A stretch of 64,000 bases of DNA from Oceanobacillus iheyensis HTE831. Lineage in GTDB: Bacteria > Bacillota > Bacilli > Bacillales > Amphibacillaceae. The notes under the pieces are model-generated. The model searched no databases and had not been told where the DNA came from. It saw only the letters and a list, made by a program, of their open reading frames with translations. Each line of letters starts with the position of its first letter. Positions within the stretch are counted from its first letter, which is position 1. Below, in pieces: positions 44,302-53,241 of this stretch. Where the stretch lies: positions 722,501 through 786,500 of the forward strand of contig NC_004193.1 of the NCBI RefSeq assembly GCF_000011245.1, read 5' to 3'. The position numbers and the translations under genes are program-made.

Positions 44302-45915
44302 ATGAAGGAAAAATTTGCACGGTGGGATACATTGTTTATTCAATATTTGAAGCGTGATTGGAAAAAGATATTTTTTTGGATATTAGGAATTGGTTTATTT
44401 TCTTCAGCCTTTGTTCCCGCATTTAAAGAAATTGCCAAAGGTGAAGGATTAATAGGCATGTTTGAAACTATGCAAAATCCAGCGATGATTTCTATGGTTG
44501 GCCCTACCCCAATTGAATCAGCGAATGATTACACAATCGGAGCGATGTATGCGCATGAAATGTTATTGTTCTGTGGTTTGTTCGCAATGATAATGGCCGT
44601 TTTGCATGTGGTAAGTCATACTCGTAAAGAGGAAGACCTTGGATTAACAGAATTAGTTCGTTCTTTTCAAATAGGGCGCCAAGCTAATTCTCTTGCTGCA
44701 GTGACAGAAACTGTTTTTATAAATATCATATTGGCATTATTTATTAGTGGAGTACTTGCGAGCTTTGGTGTTGATTCTATCAATGTTGAAGGCGCCTTGT
44801 TATTCGGAGCCTCCATTGGAACTGCCGGAATAATAGGTGCGGGGATAGCATTAGTAATGGCACAGATTATGCCAACTTCATCGAGTGCAACAGGTTCCTC
44901 ACTAGGAATGGTCGGATTGCTATATATTATTCGCGCAGGGACAGATGCTTCCAATGTAGACTTATCTATGCTTAATCCAATGGGATGGGTGTATTTGACG
45001 TATCCTTTTACGGAAGATAACTGGACGCCACTTGTTTTTGCTTTGATTTTTAGTATTGTCTTGATCATTATTGCTTTCGTTCTTGAAGGTGGTCGCGATA
45101 TGGGAGCAGGTTATCTGCCTGAAATGGAAGGACGAAAAAACGCAAAAAAATCCTTGTTATCTGTTCGAGGACTATTTTTCAAACTTAACAGAGGGGTTAT
45201 GATTAGTTGGTTAATTGCTTTTGCTATTATGGGAGCAGCCTACGGTTCGATTTACGGAGACATGCAGACGTTTCTTGAAAGTAATGAGATAATGAAGCAA
45301 ATGTTTTCTCATTCAGGTGTTTCAATCGAAGAATCGTTTACTGGCACAATCATGATGGTGATGATTGTCTTAGTTTCTATATTACCAATTGTCATTGTCA
45401 ATAAAACGTTTAATGAAGAGAGTCGTTTACATTTGAGTCAGATATTGGCTACAAAAGTAACACGTAGTCAAATCTATTGGACTACTATCGGTATGGCGAT
45501 GATTGCGAGTTTAGTAGGGATATTATTAGCAGCAGGTAGTATTGGGGCTATAGCAGTATCTGTCATGGAAGGTAGTTCCACAATGGAGATAAGTGATTTT
45601 CTTGCATCTGGATATAATTTTCTTCCTTCTGTACTATTTATTACGGGTATCGCAGCTTTAACGCTTGGTTGGGCACCAAAGTTAGGTAAACTGGTTTATA
45701 TTTACCTTGGCTATTCGTTTGTACTAAACTATTTTGACGGCATCTTGAACTTACCTGAAGGCTTACTAAAAACAGCTATTCAGAGTTGGATACCGCATAT
45801 GCCGATGGAGGAATTTGATGGATTTGTCTTCATTACCATTACAGTAATTAGTATTGCAATGTTTGTACTTGGATATATAGGTTATAAGAGGAGAGACATG
45901 ATTGAAGGAGCATAA
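44302..45915 (+). CDS. ABC-2 type exporter permease (tetronasin/polyketide exporter type)
   Basis: A 537-residue permease with about 12 membrane helices in two halves joined by a cytosolic loop near residues 265-295. This double-length layout is typical of the tetronasin-resistance TnrB2-like exporters, where one polypeptide provides both transmembrane halves. CGGAGGTGAT lies before the ATG. It pairs with the upstream ATPase and is probably controlled by the divergent TetR protein. Substrate unknown; drug export or immunity is inferred. Confidence 0.88.
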   Translation: MKEKFARWDTLFIQYLKRDWKKIFFWILGIGLFSSAFVPAFKEIAKGEGLIGMFETMQNPAMISMVGPTPIESANDYTIGAMYAHEMLLFCGLFAMIMAVLHVVSHTRKEEDLGLTELVRSFQIGRQANSLAAVTETVFINIILALFISGVLASFGVDSINVEGALLFGASIGTAGIIGAGIALVMAQIMPTSSSATGSSLGMVGLLYIIRAGTDASNVDLSMLNPMGWVYLTYPFTEDNWTPLVFALIFSIVLIIIAFVLEGGRDMGAGYLPEMEGRKNAKKSLLSVRGLFFKLNRGVMISWLIAFAIMGAAYGSIYGDMQTFLESNEIMKQMFSHSGVSIEESFTGTIMMVMIVLVSILPIVIVNKTFNEESRLHLSQILATKVTRSQIYWTTIGMAMIASLVGILLAAGSIGAIAVSVMEGSSTMEISDFLASGYNFLPSVLFITGIAALTLGWAPKLGKLVYIYLGYSFVLNYFDGILNLPEGLLKTAIQSWIPHMPMEEFDGFVFITITVISIAMFVLGYIGYKRRDMIEGA

Positions 45916-45960
45916 ACGTAGAGATATTAGAATCAATTTAACAGTATGATCATTTGTAAA

Positions 45961-45986
45961 GGTAAGCTGACTTGCCCCCCTTTTTT
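45961..45986 (+). terminator. Weak terminator after the exporter
   Basis: GGTAAG pairs with CTTGCC over a 4-nt loop, then CCCC and six T. Confidence 0.5.
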
Positions 45987-46092
45987 ATCGTTTTAGAATA
46001 CGATTTTTGTAGTAATCGATATAATTTATATAAGAAATGTCGAGTATGATGAACGTTGCTCTGATACGATAAAAAAGAAAGGTGGGGTGATA

Positions 46093-46956
46093 ATGTTACA
46101 CGAGTTAAATCATGTTATTGATTATATTGAGGAGCATTTAACGGAGGATTTATCTTTAGAGAGCATTTCTGAATTTGCTGGAGTATCAGACTACCATTTT
46201 AGAAAGATATTCTTTTATATTGCAGGCATAACACTTAGTGAATACATTAAAAATCGGAGATTATCTGAAGCTAATAAAGATTTATTGAATGGTGAGAAAG
46301 TGACTGATGTTGCTTTCAAGTACAGGTATGAATCATTAGATGGATTCACTAGAGCCTTTAAAAATTGGAGCGGTATATTGCCCTCAAATGTATTCAAGAC
46401 TGGTTTAAGTAAATATTTCCCTAAACTTTCATTCGTAATAAATGTAAAGGGAGGTTTAGCTATGGATGTTCGAATCGTAGAAAAACCAGCTTTTAATTTA
46501 GTTGGTGTAACGAAGCGTGTTCCAATGCAATTTGAAGGTGTGAATAATGAAATTGTTAAGCTTGCACAAAGTATTACAGATGCTCAACAAGAGGAAATGC
46601 ATTCCCTGCAAAATATCGAGCCCTATGAAGTGGTAAACGCTTCTTATGATGCGGATGCGAACTTTTTAAAAGAAGAAGGAGATTTAACGCATTTAATAGG
46701 AGTTCTTACAACTTTAGATCAAGTTAGTGATCGGTTAGAAAAAGTGTCTATACCCGCTTGTACTTGGGCTGTTTTTCCGAATGAAGGACCATTTCCTGAT
46801 ACGTTACAACAAACCATGGCAAGAACTTATTCTGAATGGTTCCCTACTTCAGATTATGAAGTAATCGAAGCTCCATCTTTTTCGTTTACTAAGATGAATG
46901 AGTATAAAGAAAATTATGCTTATAGTGAAATATGGATTCCAGTGCGAAAAAAGTGA
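46093..46956 (+). CDS. AraC family regulator with GyrI-like effector domain
   Basis: A 287-residue two-domain protein. Residues 1 to about 100 are an AraC-type double helix-turn-helix (LSLESISEFAGVSDYHFRKI, then VTDVAFKYRYESLDGFTRAF). From about 125, opening with MDVRIVEKPAFNLVGVTK, it has the GyrI-like ligand-binding fold shared with BmrR and Rob. Such fusions sense amphipathic drugs. I start at ATG 46093, 7 nt after AAAGGTGG, rather than at the GTG two codons earlier. It sits right after the exporter genes, so it may be part of the same drug-response module. Confidence 0.92.
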   Translation: MLHELNHVIDYIEEHLTEDLSLESISEFAGVSDYHFRKIFFYIAGITLSEYIKNRRLSEANKDLLNGEKVTDVAFKYRYESLDGFTRAFKNWSGILPSNVFKTGLSKYFPKLSFVINVKGGLAMDVRIVEKPAFNLVGVTKRVPMQFEGVNNEIVKLAQSITDAQQEEMHSLQNIEPYEVVNASYDADANFLKEEGDLTHLIGVLTTLDQVSDRLEKVSIPACTWAVFPNEGPFPDTLQQTMARTYSEWFPTSDYEVIEAPSFSFTKMNEYKENYAYSEIWIPVRKK

Positions 46957-46969
46957 AAGTGAGACTTTA

Positions 46970-47022
46970 AAAAGCGTTTTATTTCAGCGTGTTACAAAAC
47001 ATGTTGAGATAAAACGTTTTCT
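46970..47022 (+). terminator. Rho-independent terminator
   Basis: Arms at 46971-46992 and 46999-47020 pair over most of 22 bp (AAAGCGTTTTAT with ATAAAACGTTTT at the base), followed by a T-rich stretch. Confidence 0.75.
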
Positions 47023-47154
47023 GTTTTACATTCATATTTATTAATTTTAAAATGAGAATTAGCTATAAATAGTACTGGAAATTATTCAAAAAATTCATAA
47101 AAATATTAAAACACGAATGTTATTTTTTGTGATGAGTTTTTTGTTCGTGTTTTA

Positions 47155-47183
47155 TTGACAGTGGTCGACAATGATAGTAATAT
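47155..47183 (+). promoter_or_regulatory. Promoter of pbuG
   Basis: A perfect TTGACA is followed 17 bp later by TAATAT, about 20 nt before the riboswitch aptamer; an overlapping TATAAT at 47181 is an alternative -10. Confidence 0.6.
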
Positions 47184-47202
47184 AATGATGTAATTGAATA
47201 GA

Positions 47203-47272
47203 AATGCGTATAATTAAGGGGATATGGCCCACAGTTTCTACCAGACCACCGTAAATGGTTTGACTACGCAGT
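47203..47272 (+). promoter_or_regulatory. Guanine riboswitch (pbuG)
   Basis: Purine aptamer with P1 TGCGTA/TACGCA (47205-47210 with 47265-47270) and core words GATATGG, TTTCTACC, CACCGTAAATG and TTGACTACG. The C in GACTACG marks guanine/hypoxanthine specificity. Confidence 0.95.
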
Positions 47273-47327
47273 AATTATATTTGTATCTAGATTTTAAGAT
47301 ATGCAGATATATTTCCTGTAGTTATTG

Positions 47328-47366
47328 TAGAAGCGCATGGCAATCCCAAGTGCTTCTATTATTTTT
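47328..47366 (+). terminator. Riboswitch-controlled terminator of pbuG
   Basis: TAGAAGCGC pairs with GTGCTTCTA (one wobble) around a 13-nt loop, then TTATTTTT, 17 nt before the pbuG start. Confidence 0.8.
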
Positions 47367-47382
47367 GGGGGGAATTAGATAA

Positions 47383-48687
47383 ATGAACAAGTATTTTCAG
47401 TTAGATAAGTTAGGTACAAACATTCGAAGAGAGTTTGTTGCAGGCTTGACTACTTTCTTAGCAATGGCATATATATTATTTGTTAATCCTAGTATGCTAA
47501 GTGAAACAGGCATGGATGCTGATGCTGTTTTTGCTGCAACAGCAATTGCTGCAGCGATAGGTACATTAGTAATGGGGTTAGTTGCGAAATATCCAGTAGC
47601 GTTAGCTCCGGGTATGGGACTTAATGCATTCTTTACGTATACGGTTGTAATTGGATTTGGTATACCTTGGGAGACTGCACTTGCAGGTGTGTTAGCTTCA
47701 GGTCTTATATTTATCATTTTAACGTTATCTGGTATTCGTGAAAAAGTCATTAATGCCATTCCTTCAAGTTTAAAATTAGCAGTTGGTTCAGGTATTGGTC
47801 TATTTATCGCTTTTATTGGTCTGCAAAATGCCAATCTTGTGCAAGCCGATCCATCTACACTTCTAGCGTTAGGTGATCTTACTTCACCTACTGTTATGCT
47901 TGCGATATTCGGCCTTGTAGTTTCTGTTATTCTATTAGCTTATGGTGTGAAGGCAGGAATATTTTATGGAATGATTATTACTGCGATCGCTGGTATGCTA
48001 TTTGGATTAATTCAACCACCTACTGGAATCAATGATATTGTCAGTGGAGTTCCAAGTTTAGCTCCTACTTTTGGACAAGCTATTCTGCATTTTGGTGAGA
48101 TTTTTACTTTAGAAATGTTAGTTGTTATTTTAACTTTCTTATTTGTAGACTTTTTTGATACAGCAGGTACGCTTGTAGCAGTTGCATCAAAAGCAGGGAT
48201 TATGAAAGATAATAAGTTACCTCGAGCTGGTAAAGCATTATTCTCTGATGCTTCAGCTACAGTTGTTGGGGCAGTTGTTGGTACATCGACAACTACTGCG
48301 TATGTAGAGTCTACAACTGGGGTAAGTGTTGGAGGACGTTCTGGACTAACTTCTGTGTTTACTGCACTGTTTTTCTTACTAGCATTATTCTTCTCTCCTT
48401 TATTAGGAGTTGTTACAAGTGAGGTTACTGCACCAGCTTTAATTATTGTCGGTGTACTCATGGTAAGTGCTTTAAAAGATATCCCTTGGGATGAGTTTGA
48501 GATTGCTGTTCCTGCATTCTTTACCGTATTAATGATGCCACTAACGTACAGTATTGCTACAGGTATTGCAATTGGCTTTATCTTCTACCCAATTACGATG
48601 TTAGTAAAAGGACGAGGAAAAGAAATTCATCCGATTATGTATGGCTTATTCGTCATATTTATTCTATACTTCATATTTTTAAATTAG
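47383..48687 (+). CDS. pbuG: Guanine/hypoxanthine permease (NCS2, AzgA-like)
   Basis: A 434-residue purine permease with about 12-14 helices. It opens with the family's GTNIRREFVAGLTTFLAMAYI in two conserved blocks, has PVALAPGMGLNAFFTYTV, and the transport motif VDFFDTAGTLVAVASKAG. GGGGGG lies 8 nt before the ATG. It imports guanine and hypoxanthine for salvage and is shut off by its own guanine riboswitch. In Bacillus subtilis pbuG follows guaA directly; here about 7.5 kb of other genes lie between. Confidence 0.96.
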   Translation: MNKYFQLDKLGTNIRREFVAGLTTFLAMAYILFVNPSMLSETGMDADAVFAATAIAAAIGTLVMGLVAKYPVALAPGMGLNAFFTYTVVIGFGIPWETALAGVLASGLIFIILTLSGIREKVINAIPSSLKLAVGSGIGLFIAFIGLQNANLVQADPSTLLALGDLTSPTVMLAIFGLVVSVILLAYGVKAGIFYGMIITAIAGMLFGLIQPPTGINDIVSGVPSLAPTFGQAILHFGEIFTLEMLVVILTFLFVDFFDTAGTLVAVASKAGIMKDNKLPRAGKALFSDASATVVGAVVGTSTTTAYVESTTGVSVGGRSGLTSVFTALFFLLALFFSPLLGVVTSEVTAPALIIVGVLMVSALKDIPWDEFEIAVPAFFTVLMMPLTYSIATGIAIGFIFYPITMLVKGRGKEIHPIMYGLFVIFILYFIFLN

Positions 48688-48697
48688 TTGTAAATAT

Positions 48698-48733
48698 AAA
48701 AAGGGTTAACCAATTTTGGTTAACCCTTTTTGC
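48698..48733. terminator. Bidirectional terminator
   Basis: A perfect 15-bp stem (AAAAAGGGTTAACCA and its complement) with a 4-nt loop serves both pbuG and the opposing MFS gene. Confidence 0.92.
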
Positions 48734-48763
48734 ATGCTGTATGATAAAATGATTTACAATGAT

Positions 48764-49936
48764 CTATTCCGAACCAGGTGCTGTTAAATCTTTACGGTAA
48801 TATGCTATATGATACGTGATTAACAGGACTGTACCTATTGCAGAAAGAATACCCATTAATGTATACATCGAACTTCCTCCGAAAACATCAACCAGAGAAC
48901 CTCCAGCTAATGAACCGATAATACCTGAAAGTCCAAAGTATACCGAGAAGAACACCAGATGACCAGTCGATTGTAAGAAACTTGGAATTAGTCGAGTGAC
49001 ATAATCAAACGCAGCAGTATAAAAGACACCAAATGTTAATCCGTGTAAGAATTGTAAACCAATGATCATCATTGGATCCGTTGCTGTCGCGTATAAGAAC
49101 CATCTTAATGTATATATAATAGCAGCGATAATAATAAAAATTAATGAATGAAATTTTCTAAACCAAAAAGCAGCTAATGCAAAGACGGCAGCTTCTGAGA
49201 TGACTCCTGCAAACCAAGCCAATCCAACAAGATCTTCGCTCCCACCAAGTTCACTAATATAAAGCGCCATATAATAATCATTCATTCGGTGAGTAATTGT
49301 AATAAATAAGATAACTCCAAGAAAAAGGAGGAAAGGTTTACTTTTTATAATTTTACTGATGTCATTTAATTTCACTGGTTTGGTATCTGCTTTTACATCT
49401 TTTAAAGGGATGAGGGTAAGTAGCGCGATAGTTCCAAAGGCTAAGTATACCCATACCATATATCCAATTCCGAATCGAGCTAATACTTCTCCAACTAGTA
49501 AAGATGATAGTGCAAATCCAACAGATCCCCACATTCGTATAGAGCCAAAAGAGATACCTAACTGTCCAGCGCGTCGTTGCGCAAAACTATCATTTAAACC
49601 ACCGATAGGAGCTGCAAAAAAGTAAAACACTGCTCCAAAAATAAGAATAGTATGTAAGGAGGACATTTGGAAAAAGGTAAAACCGAAAATCAATAGGCCG
49701 ATAAGGCAAATGAATAATATTCGTTTTATTGTTTTGAACTTATCACTTAGAAACCCCCAAAATGGTTGTGCCAGTATAGCGGCCAAAGATTCTACTGCTA
49801 GCACCCAGCCGATTTGTGTACCTGACAATCCTCGAGATTGTAGGTATAGTGGTAAGAAACTTATTAAAATCGTATTGGAAGCATGGTAACTTACAAATAA
49901 AGTTTTTAAGGGGATTAATGATTTTGTTTTACTCAT
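48764..49936 (-). CDS. MFS transporter (MFS_1-like, YwbF/HcaT type)
   Basis: A 390-residue major facilitator with 12 helices. The order KTLFVSYHASNTILISFLPL, then GLSGTQIGWVLA and the loop 2-3 motif PFWGFLSDKFKTIKR marks the branch related to LacY-like and phenylpropionate (HcaT) carriers. It is transcribed toward pbuG, sharing the terminator. No catabolic genes are beside it, so the substrate is open. Confidence 0.88.
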   Translation of the reverse strand: MSKTKSLIPLKTLFVSYHASNTILISFLPLYLQSRGLSGTQIGWVLAVESLAAILAQPFWGFLSDKFKTIKRILFICLIGLLIFGFTFFQMSSLHTILIFGAVFYFFAAPIGGLNDSFAQRRAGQLGISFGSIRMWGSVGFALSSLLVGEVLARFGIGYMVWVYLAFGTIALLTLIPLKDVKADTKPVKLNDISKIIKSKPFLLFLGVILFITITHRMNDYYMALYISELGGSEDLVGLAWFAGVISEAAVFALAAFWFRKFHSLIFIIIAAIIYTLRWFLYATATDPMMIIGLQFLHGLTFGVFYTAAFDYVTRLIPSFLQSTGHLVFFSVYFGLSGIIGSLAGGSLVDVFGGSSMYTLMGILSAIGTVLLITYHIAYYRKDLTAPGSE

Positions 49937-50095
49937 ATATCAGACTCCTTTTAGACGATAAAGTAGAACTTCATTTAGTGGGGATAACATATTACGCTTT
50001 ACGGATATCGAATAAACACAACTTACATTACTATATCACTTTTTATAAAAGAGCAGTAGAGAATTGTATTTAATTTTTGAATGGGAGGAATTTTT

Positions 50096-50812
50096 ATGAA
50101 GCCAGTTATTGGTATTACTTCATCTATGGAGACGGATTGTTCTCAATACACCATTAATAATCGGAATATACGTGCCATTGAAAATGCAGGGGGTATTCCC
50201 GTTATGCTTCCATATTTAAAGAATGATGAAGATATAGATTACATGATGAACAAGCTGGATGGACTGTATTTAACCGGTGGATATGATATCGATCCGACTT
50301 TATTTGGCGAAGAGCCTTTACCGGGGCTTGGCATCATTATTCCTGAGCGAGATCGTTCGGAAATTGCGTATGTAGAAAAAATGATTGAAAGAGATAAACC
50401 AATTCTAGGAGTATGCCGTGGAAGTCAAATTTTAAATATTGCATTAGGTGGTTTAATGTATCAAGATATATATTCACAATTAGACACTGTTAAATTGTTA
50501 CAACATCGACAGAAAGCCCCAATTGATCATCGATCACATTTTGTGCACGTGAAGGAAGGTTCATTATTATATCAATTAACGGGTTTGGATAAATTTAAAG
50601 TAAATAGTTATCATCATCAGACAAATAATCGAGTTCCTGAAGATTATCAAATTTGTGCAACAGCGAGTGATGGAATTATAGAAGCCTTTGAGAGTGAAAA
50701 ACATCGCTTTGTACTTGGTCTGCAATGGCATCCAGAAGGACTTATCGATTGTAAAGATGACCCTTCGTTTGCGATTTATCAAGGATTTATCAAAGCATGT
50801 ATGAATCAGTAG
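50096..50812 (+). CDS. Class I glutamine amidotransferase-like peptidase C26 (PuuD-like)
   Basis: A 238-residue gamma-glutamyl hydrolase of family C26, like PuuD, which cuts gamma-glutamyl-GABA. Nucleophile Cys107 lies in ILGVCRGSQILN, and GLQWHPEG carries the triad His and Glu. I start at ATG 50096 because GGGAGGAA lies just before it; the ATG at 50081 would place that ribosome site inside the gene. The other putrescine-pathway genes are absent, so the true gamma-glutamyl substrate is not known. Confidence 0.9.
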   Translation: MKPVIGITSSMETDCSQYTINNRNIRAIENAGGIPVMLPYLKNDEDIDYMMNKLDGLYLTGGYDIDPTLFGEEPLPGLGIIIPERDRSEIAYVEKMIERDKPILGVCRGSQILNIALGGLMYQDIYSQLDTVKLLQHRQKAPIDHRSHFVHVKEGSLLYQLTGLDKFKVNSYHHQTNNRVPEDYQICATASDGIIEAFESEKHRFVLGLQWHPEGLIDCKDDPSFAIYQGFIKACMNQ

Positions 50813-50834
50813 AATAGGAAGGAAGGTGATCGCC

Positions 50835-51138
50835 TTGGTTAGGAGAATTAGATGGATATTTAGTATTCTATTAATCTGTATGATTGTCGTGCCTATTGTT
50901 TTATATGGATATGATAAGTATCAGATTAAGTCTGTTGAAAAAGATACGAAAATACACCTCATTAACCAAGGCTATCAAGAAGAACGATAGATGGAAGTCT
51001 GCAGAAATTGTCTCTGTATACAGCTAATGTAGTGTTTCATGATGTATATCAAAAGAAAGAAGCATTGTTCAAATCGGAACAGTAGATGGTATAGAAGAGG
51101 AGGAAGAATATAAACATTTGGAAATAATCACCGATTAA
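50835..51138 (+). pseudogene. Small membrane-anchored protein gene with frameshifts (DUF3139-like)
   Basis: A TTG-started frame with AGGAAGG upstream encodes a basic N-terminus and one membrane helix (ILLICMIVVPIVLYGY), then stops at 50990. Coding-like sequence continues in other frames: DRWKSAEIVSVYS, then NVVFHDVYQKKEALFK, then IVQIGTVDGIEEEEEYKHLE, ending at 51138. Joined, these would make a ~100-residue secreted or anchored protein of DUF3139-like shape. At least two frame changes are needed, so it appears broken. The family label is tentative. Confidence 0.6.
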
Positions 51139-51162
51139 ATAATATTTAAAGGAGATGTAGTT

Positions 51163-51702
51163 ATGGATAAGAAGCGGAAGGTGAAATTATTTATCGCTAC
51201 TAGCCTGGATGGGTATATTGCAACGAAGGATGAATCTCTTCAATGGCTTGAGGATATTGAAGGTGAAGGGGACAATGGTTATTTAAGATTTTATGAGGAA
51301 ATAGATACGGTGATTATGGGGAATAAAACGTATCAATGGCTCGAATCACAAAACGTAAATGAATTCCCCTACAAAGGAAAAGACTGTTATGTGTTTTCAC
51401 GTAAAGAATCAGGGAGAAATGAAAATGTGATTTTTGTAAATGATGATGTGAAGCGTTTTATTCAGATGTTACAAAAGAAAGAAGGACGAGATATATGGAT
51501 AGTCGGTGGTGGGGAGTTGCTAACATCTTTCATAGAACAAGACTTAATTGATGAATACATTATTACTATTGCACCAATCATTCTTGGAGAGGGAATACCT
51601 TTGTTTAAAGAATGTAGCAGTACTATAAACTTATCGCTAATAGGTACGCAGAAATTTAACCAGTTTATAGAACTGCATTATGAGAGAACTTTAACTAATT
51701 AA
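51163..51702 (+). CDS. Dihydrofolate reductase-like/RibD C-terminal domain protein
   Basis: A 179-residue protein of the YyaP/YwjB type with a Rossmann-like DHFR fold. Motifs are VKLFIATSLDGYIATKD at the start, DTVIMGNKTYQWL and DIWIVGGGELLTSFI. It probably binds NADPH; the substrate is unknown, as true DHFR and RibD act elsewhere. AAGGAGATG precedes the ATG. Monocistronic with a terminator. Confidence 0.88.
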   Translation: MDKKRKVKLFIATSLDGYIATKDESLQWLEDIEGEGDNGYLRFYEEIDTVIMGNKTYQWLESQNVNEFPYKGKDCYVFSRKESGRNENVIFVNDDVKRFIQMLQKKEGRDIWIVGGGELLTSFIEQDLIDEYIITIAPIILGEGIPLFKECSSTINLSLIGTQKFNQFIELHYERTLTN

Positions 51703-51747
51703 TTTAGAAAAATACGTAGAAGTCTTACATGAATTTTTATCATAAAA

Positions 51748-51783
51748 GAAAGCATTTCTATCAAAGGCGAAATGCTTTTTTAT
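51748..51783 (+). terminator. Rho-independent terminator
   Basis: AAAGCATTTC pairs with GAAATGCTTT around 10 nt, then a T-run. Confidence 0.88.
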
Positions 51784-52014
51784 TTTGGTGGAAATCTCTA
51801 ACTAGTCAAATCCAGCTCAAATGCAAGAAACGAAGCTACTTCACCAAATGAGTATTATCCATCATCGATAACTCAACTTACCGTGATTTATTTAAAAGAA
51901 AAAAGGAAGTTCGACCATTGTCGAACCAATTCTAAAAAGGGCGTCGTACTGGCTACGTTTCTAGTCGGGTGCTTGCGCTTTTGTTATAAAATGCTGTCTT
52001 GTCTATTATCCGAA
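51784..52014. other. Region without a gene
   Basis: Contains a short hairpin (GTTCGAC-CATT-GTCGAAC, 51909-51926) and no other signal before the tandem repeats. Confidence 0.4.
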
Positions 52015-52234
52015 GTCTATTGACCAAAATTAAGAAAAATAGAAGAAGAATTGGTGAATAGAGGGGTTCTATTGCCCAAAATTAAGGAAAATAGAAGAAG
52101 AATTGGTGAATAGAGAGGTTCTATTGCCCAAAATCAAGGGAAACAGAAGAAGAATTGGTGAATAGAGAGGTTCTATTGCCCAAAATTAAGGAAAATAGAA
52201 GAAAATTTGGTGAATAGAGCGTTTCTATTATTAC
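52015..52234. repeat. Tandem array of four 52-bp repeats
   Basis: Units start at 52015, 52067, 52119 and 52171, each exactly 52 bp, plus a stub. The consensus opens TTCTATTGCCCAAAATTAAG and ends GAATTGGTGAATAGAGAGG. Units differ at only a few bases. There are no unique spacers and no open frame. Related units lie at 4235-4300. Confidence 0.92.
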
Positions 52235-52322
52235 TTAACTGTTATTCATAGATAAATATGGACATGTTAGAATAAAAAGACGAGCTAAAATAAAAGAAAT
52301 TTCCGTTAGTGAGGGCATGCAT

Positions 52323-53237
52323 ATGAAAAGAAAGAAACCAATTTATGTGGAAACTTTCATTCGTAGTGATTTGGATAAAGTTTGGAAGTATTCACAAGAT
52401 CCTAAACTTCATGAACAATGGGATTTGAGGTTTTCAGAGATCACATACTTATCTAAAGAGCGTGAAGATGATCCACAACATTTTCTGTATAAAACAAATA
52501 TTGGATTTGGCATGAGTATATCGGGGACAGGAGAGAGTGTGGGCAAACGTGAGAATCAAACTGAAAAAGTATCTTCATTGAAGTTTTGGACAAAGCATCC
52601 ATTGTCACTTATAAAGGAGGGCAGCGGCTATTGGAAATACATTGATACTAATGAAGGTACTAAATTCCTGACATTATATAATTACAATCCAGCACTCGGT
52701 ATATTTGGAAAGATACTTGATTTGTTATTTCGACCGTTATTAGGTTGGGCTACAGCGTGGAGCTTTGATACTTTCAGGCTTTGGCTAGAAAAAGGAATAC
52801 CACCACATTTGTCCTTTTGTAGAAGTTTTATTTTTTATATCGCCTGTTTCATTCTTTCGTTTATATGGATTTATCAAGGACTTGTTCCAAAAATTCTTTT
52901 TCAACATACGGGGGAATTAGATTTAGTTCAATCTATTGGATGGTTTCAAGGTTATGAAAGTGTACTATTGTACTTATTGGGATTGTTTCAGATTTTATTT
53001 GGTTTGACCTTTTTATTATTTGGTAGATGGAAATCACTACATATATTAAATATAATAGCACTGCTTTTATTAGGCATAGCAGCTACTATAAGTGATGTTA
53101 CGACGCTCTTAACTCCTTTTAATACGACTACATTAACGATAGCGATGCTAGGGTTATCTTTTATTTCCCTCCTAAGTCTGAAAGATTTACCTAATGCCAC
53201 TGCATGTATTCGTAAAGTACCAAGCAGACGGGAGTGA
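52323..53237 (+). CDS. SRPBCC domain protein fused to DoxX-like membrane domain
   Basis: A 304-residue protein. Residues 1 to about 150 have the SRPBCC (START-like) opening PIYVETFIRSDLDKVWKYSQ and DPKLHEQWDLRF. The second half has four or more hydrophobic helices of DoxX-like type. I start at ATG 52323, 7 nt after GTGAGGG, instead of the ATG two codons earlier. It stands in front of a DUF4166 gene and yndJ, the order of the yndG-yndH-yndJ cluster of Bacillus subtilis. Lipid or hydrophobic-ligand handling at the membrane is a guess. Confidence 0.82.
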   Translation: MKRKKPIYVETFIRSDLDKVWKYSQDPKLHEQWDLRFSEITYLSKEREDDPQHFLYKTNIGFGMSISGTGESVGKRENQTEKVSSLKFWTKHPLSLIKEGSGYWKYIDTNEGTKFLTLYNYNPALGIFGKILDLLFRPLLGWATAWSFDTFRLWLEKGIPPHLSFCRSFIFYIACFILSFIWIYQGLVPKILFQHTGELDLVQSIGWFQGYESVLLYLLGLFQILFGLTFLLFGRWKSLHILNIIALLLLGIAATISDVTTLLTPFNTTTLTIAMLGLSFISLLSLKDLPNATACIRKVPSRRE

Positions 53238-53241
53238 GTGG

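Noticed and set aside
52015..52234. CRISPR-like array
   Set aside because: The 52-bp units repeat in full with no unique spacers, and no cas genes are in the window.
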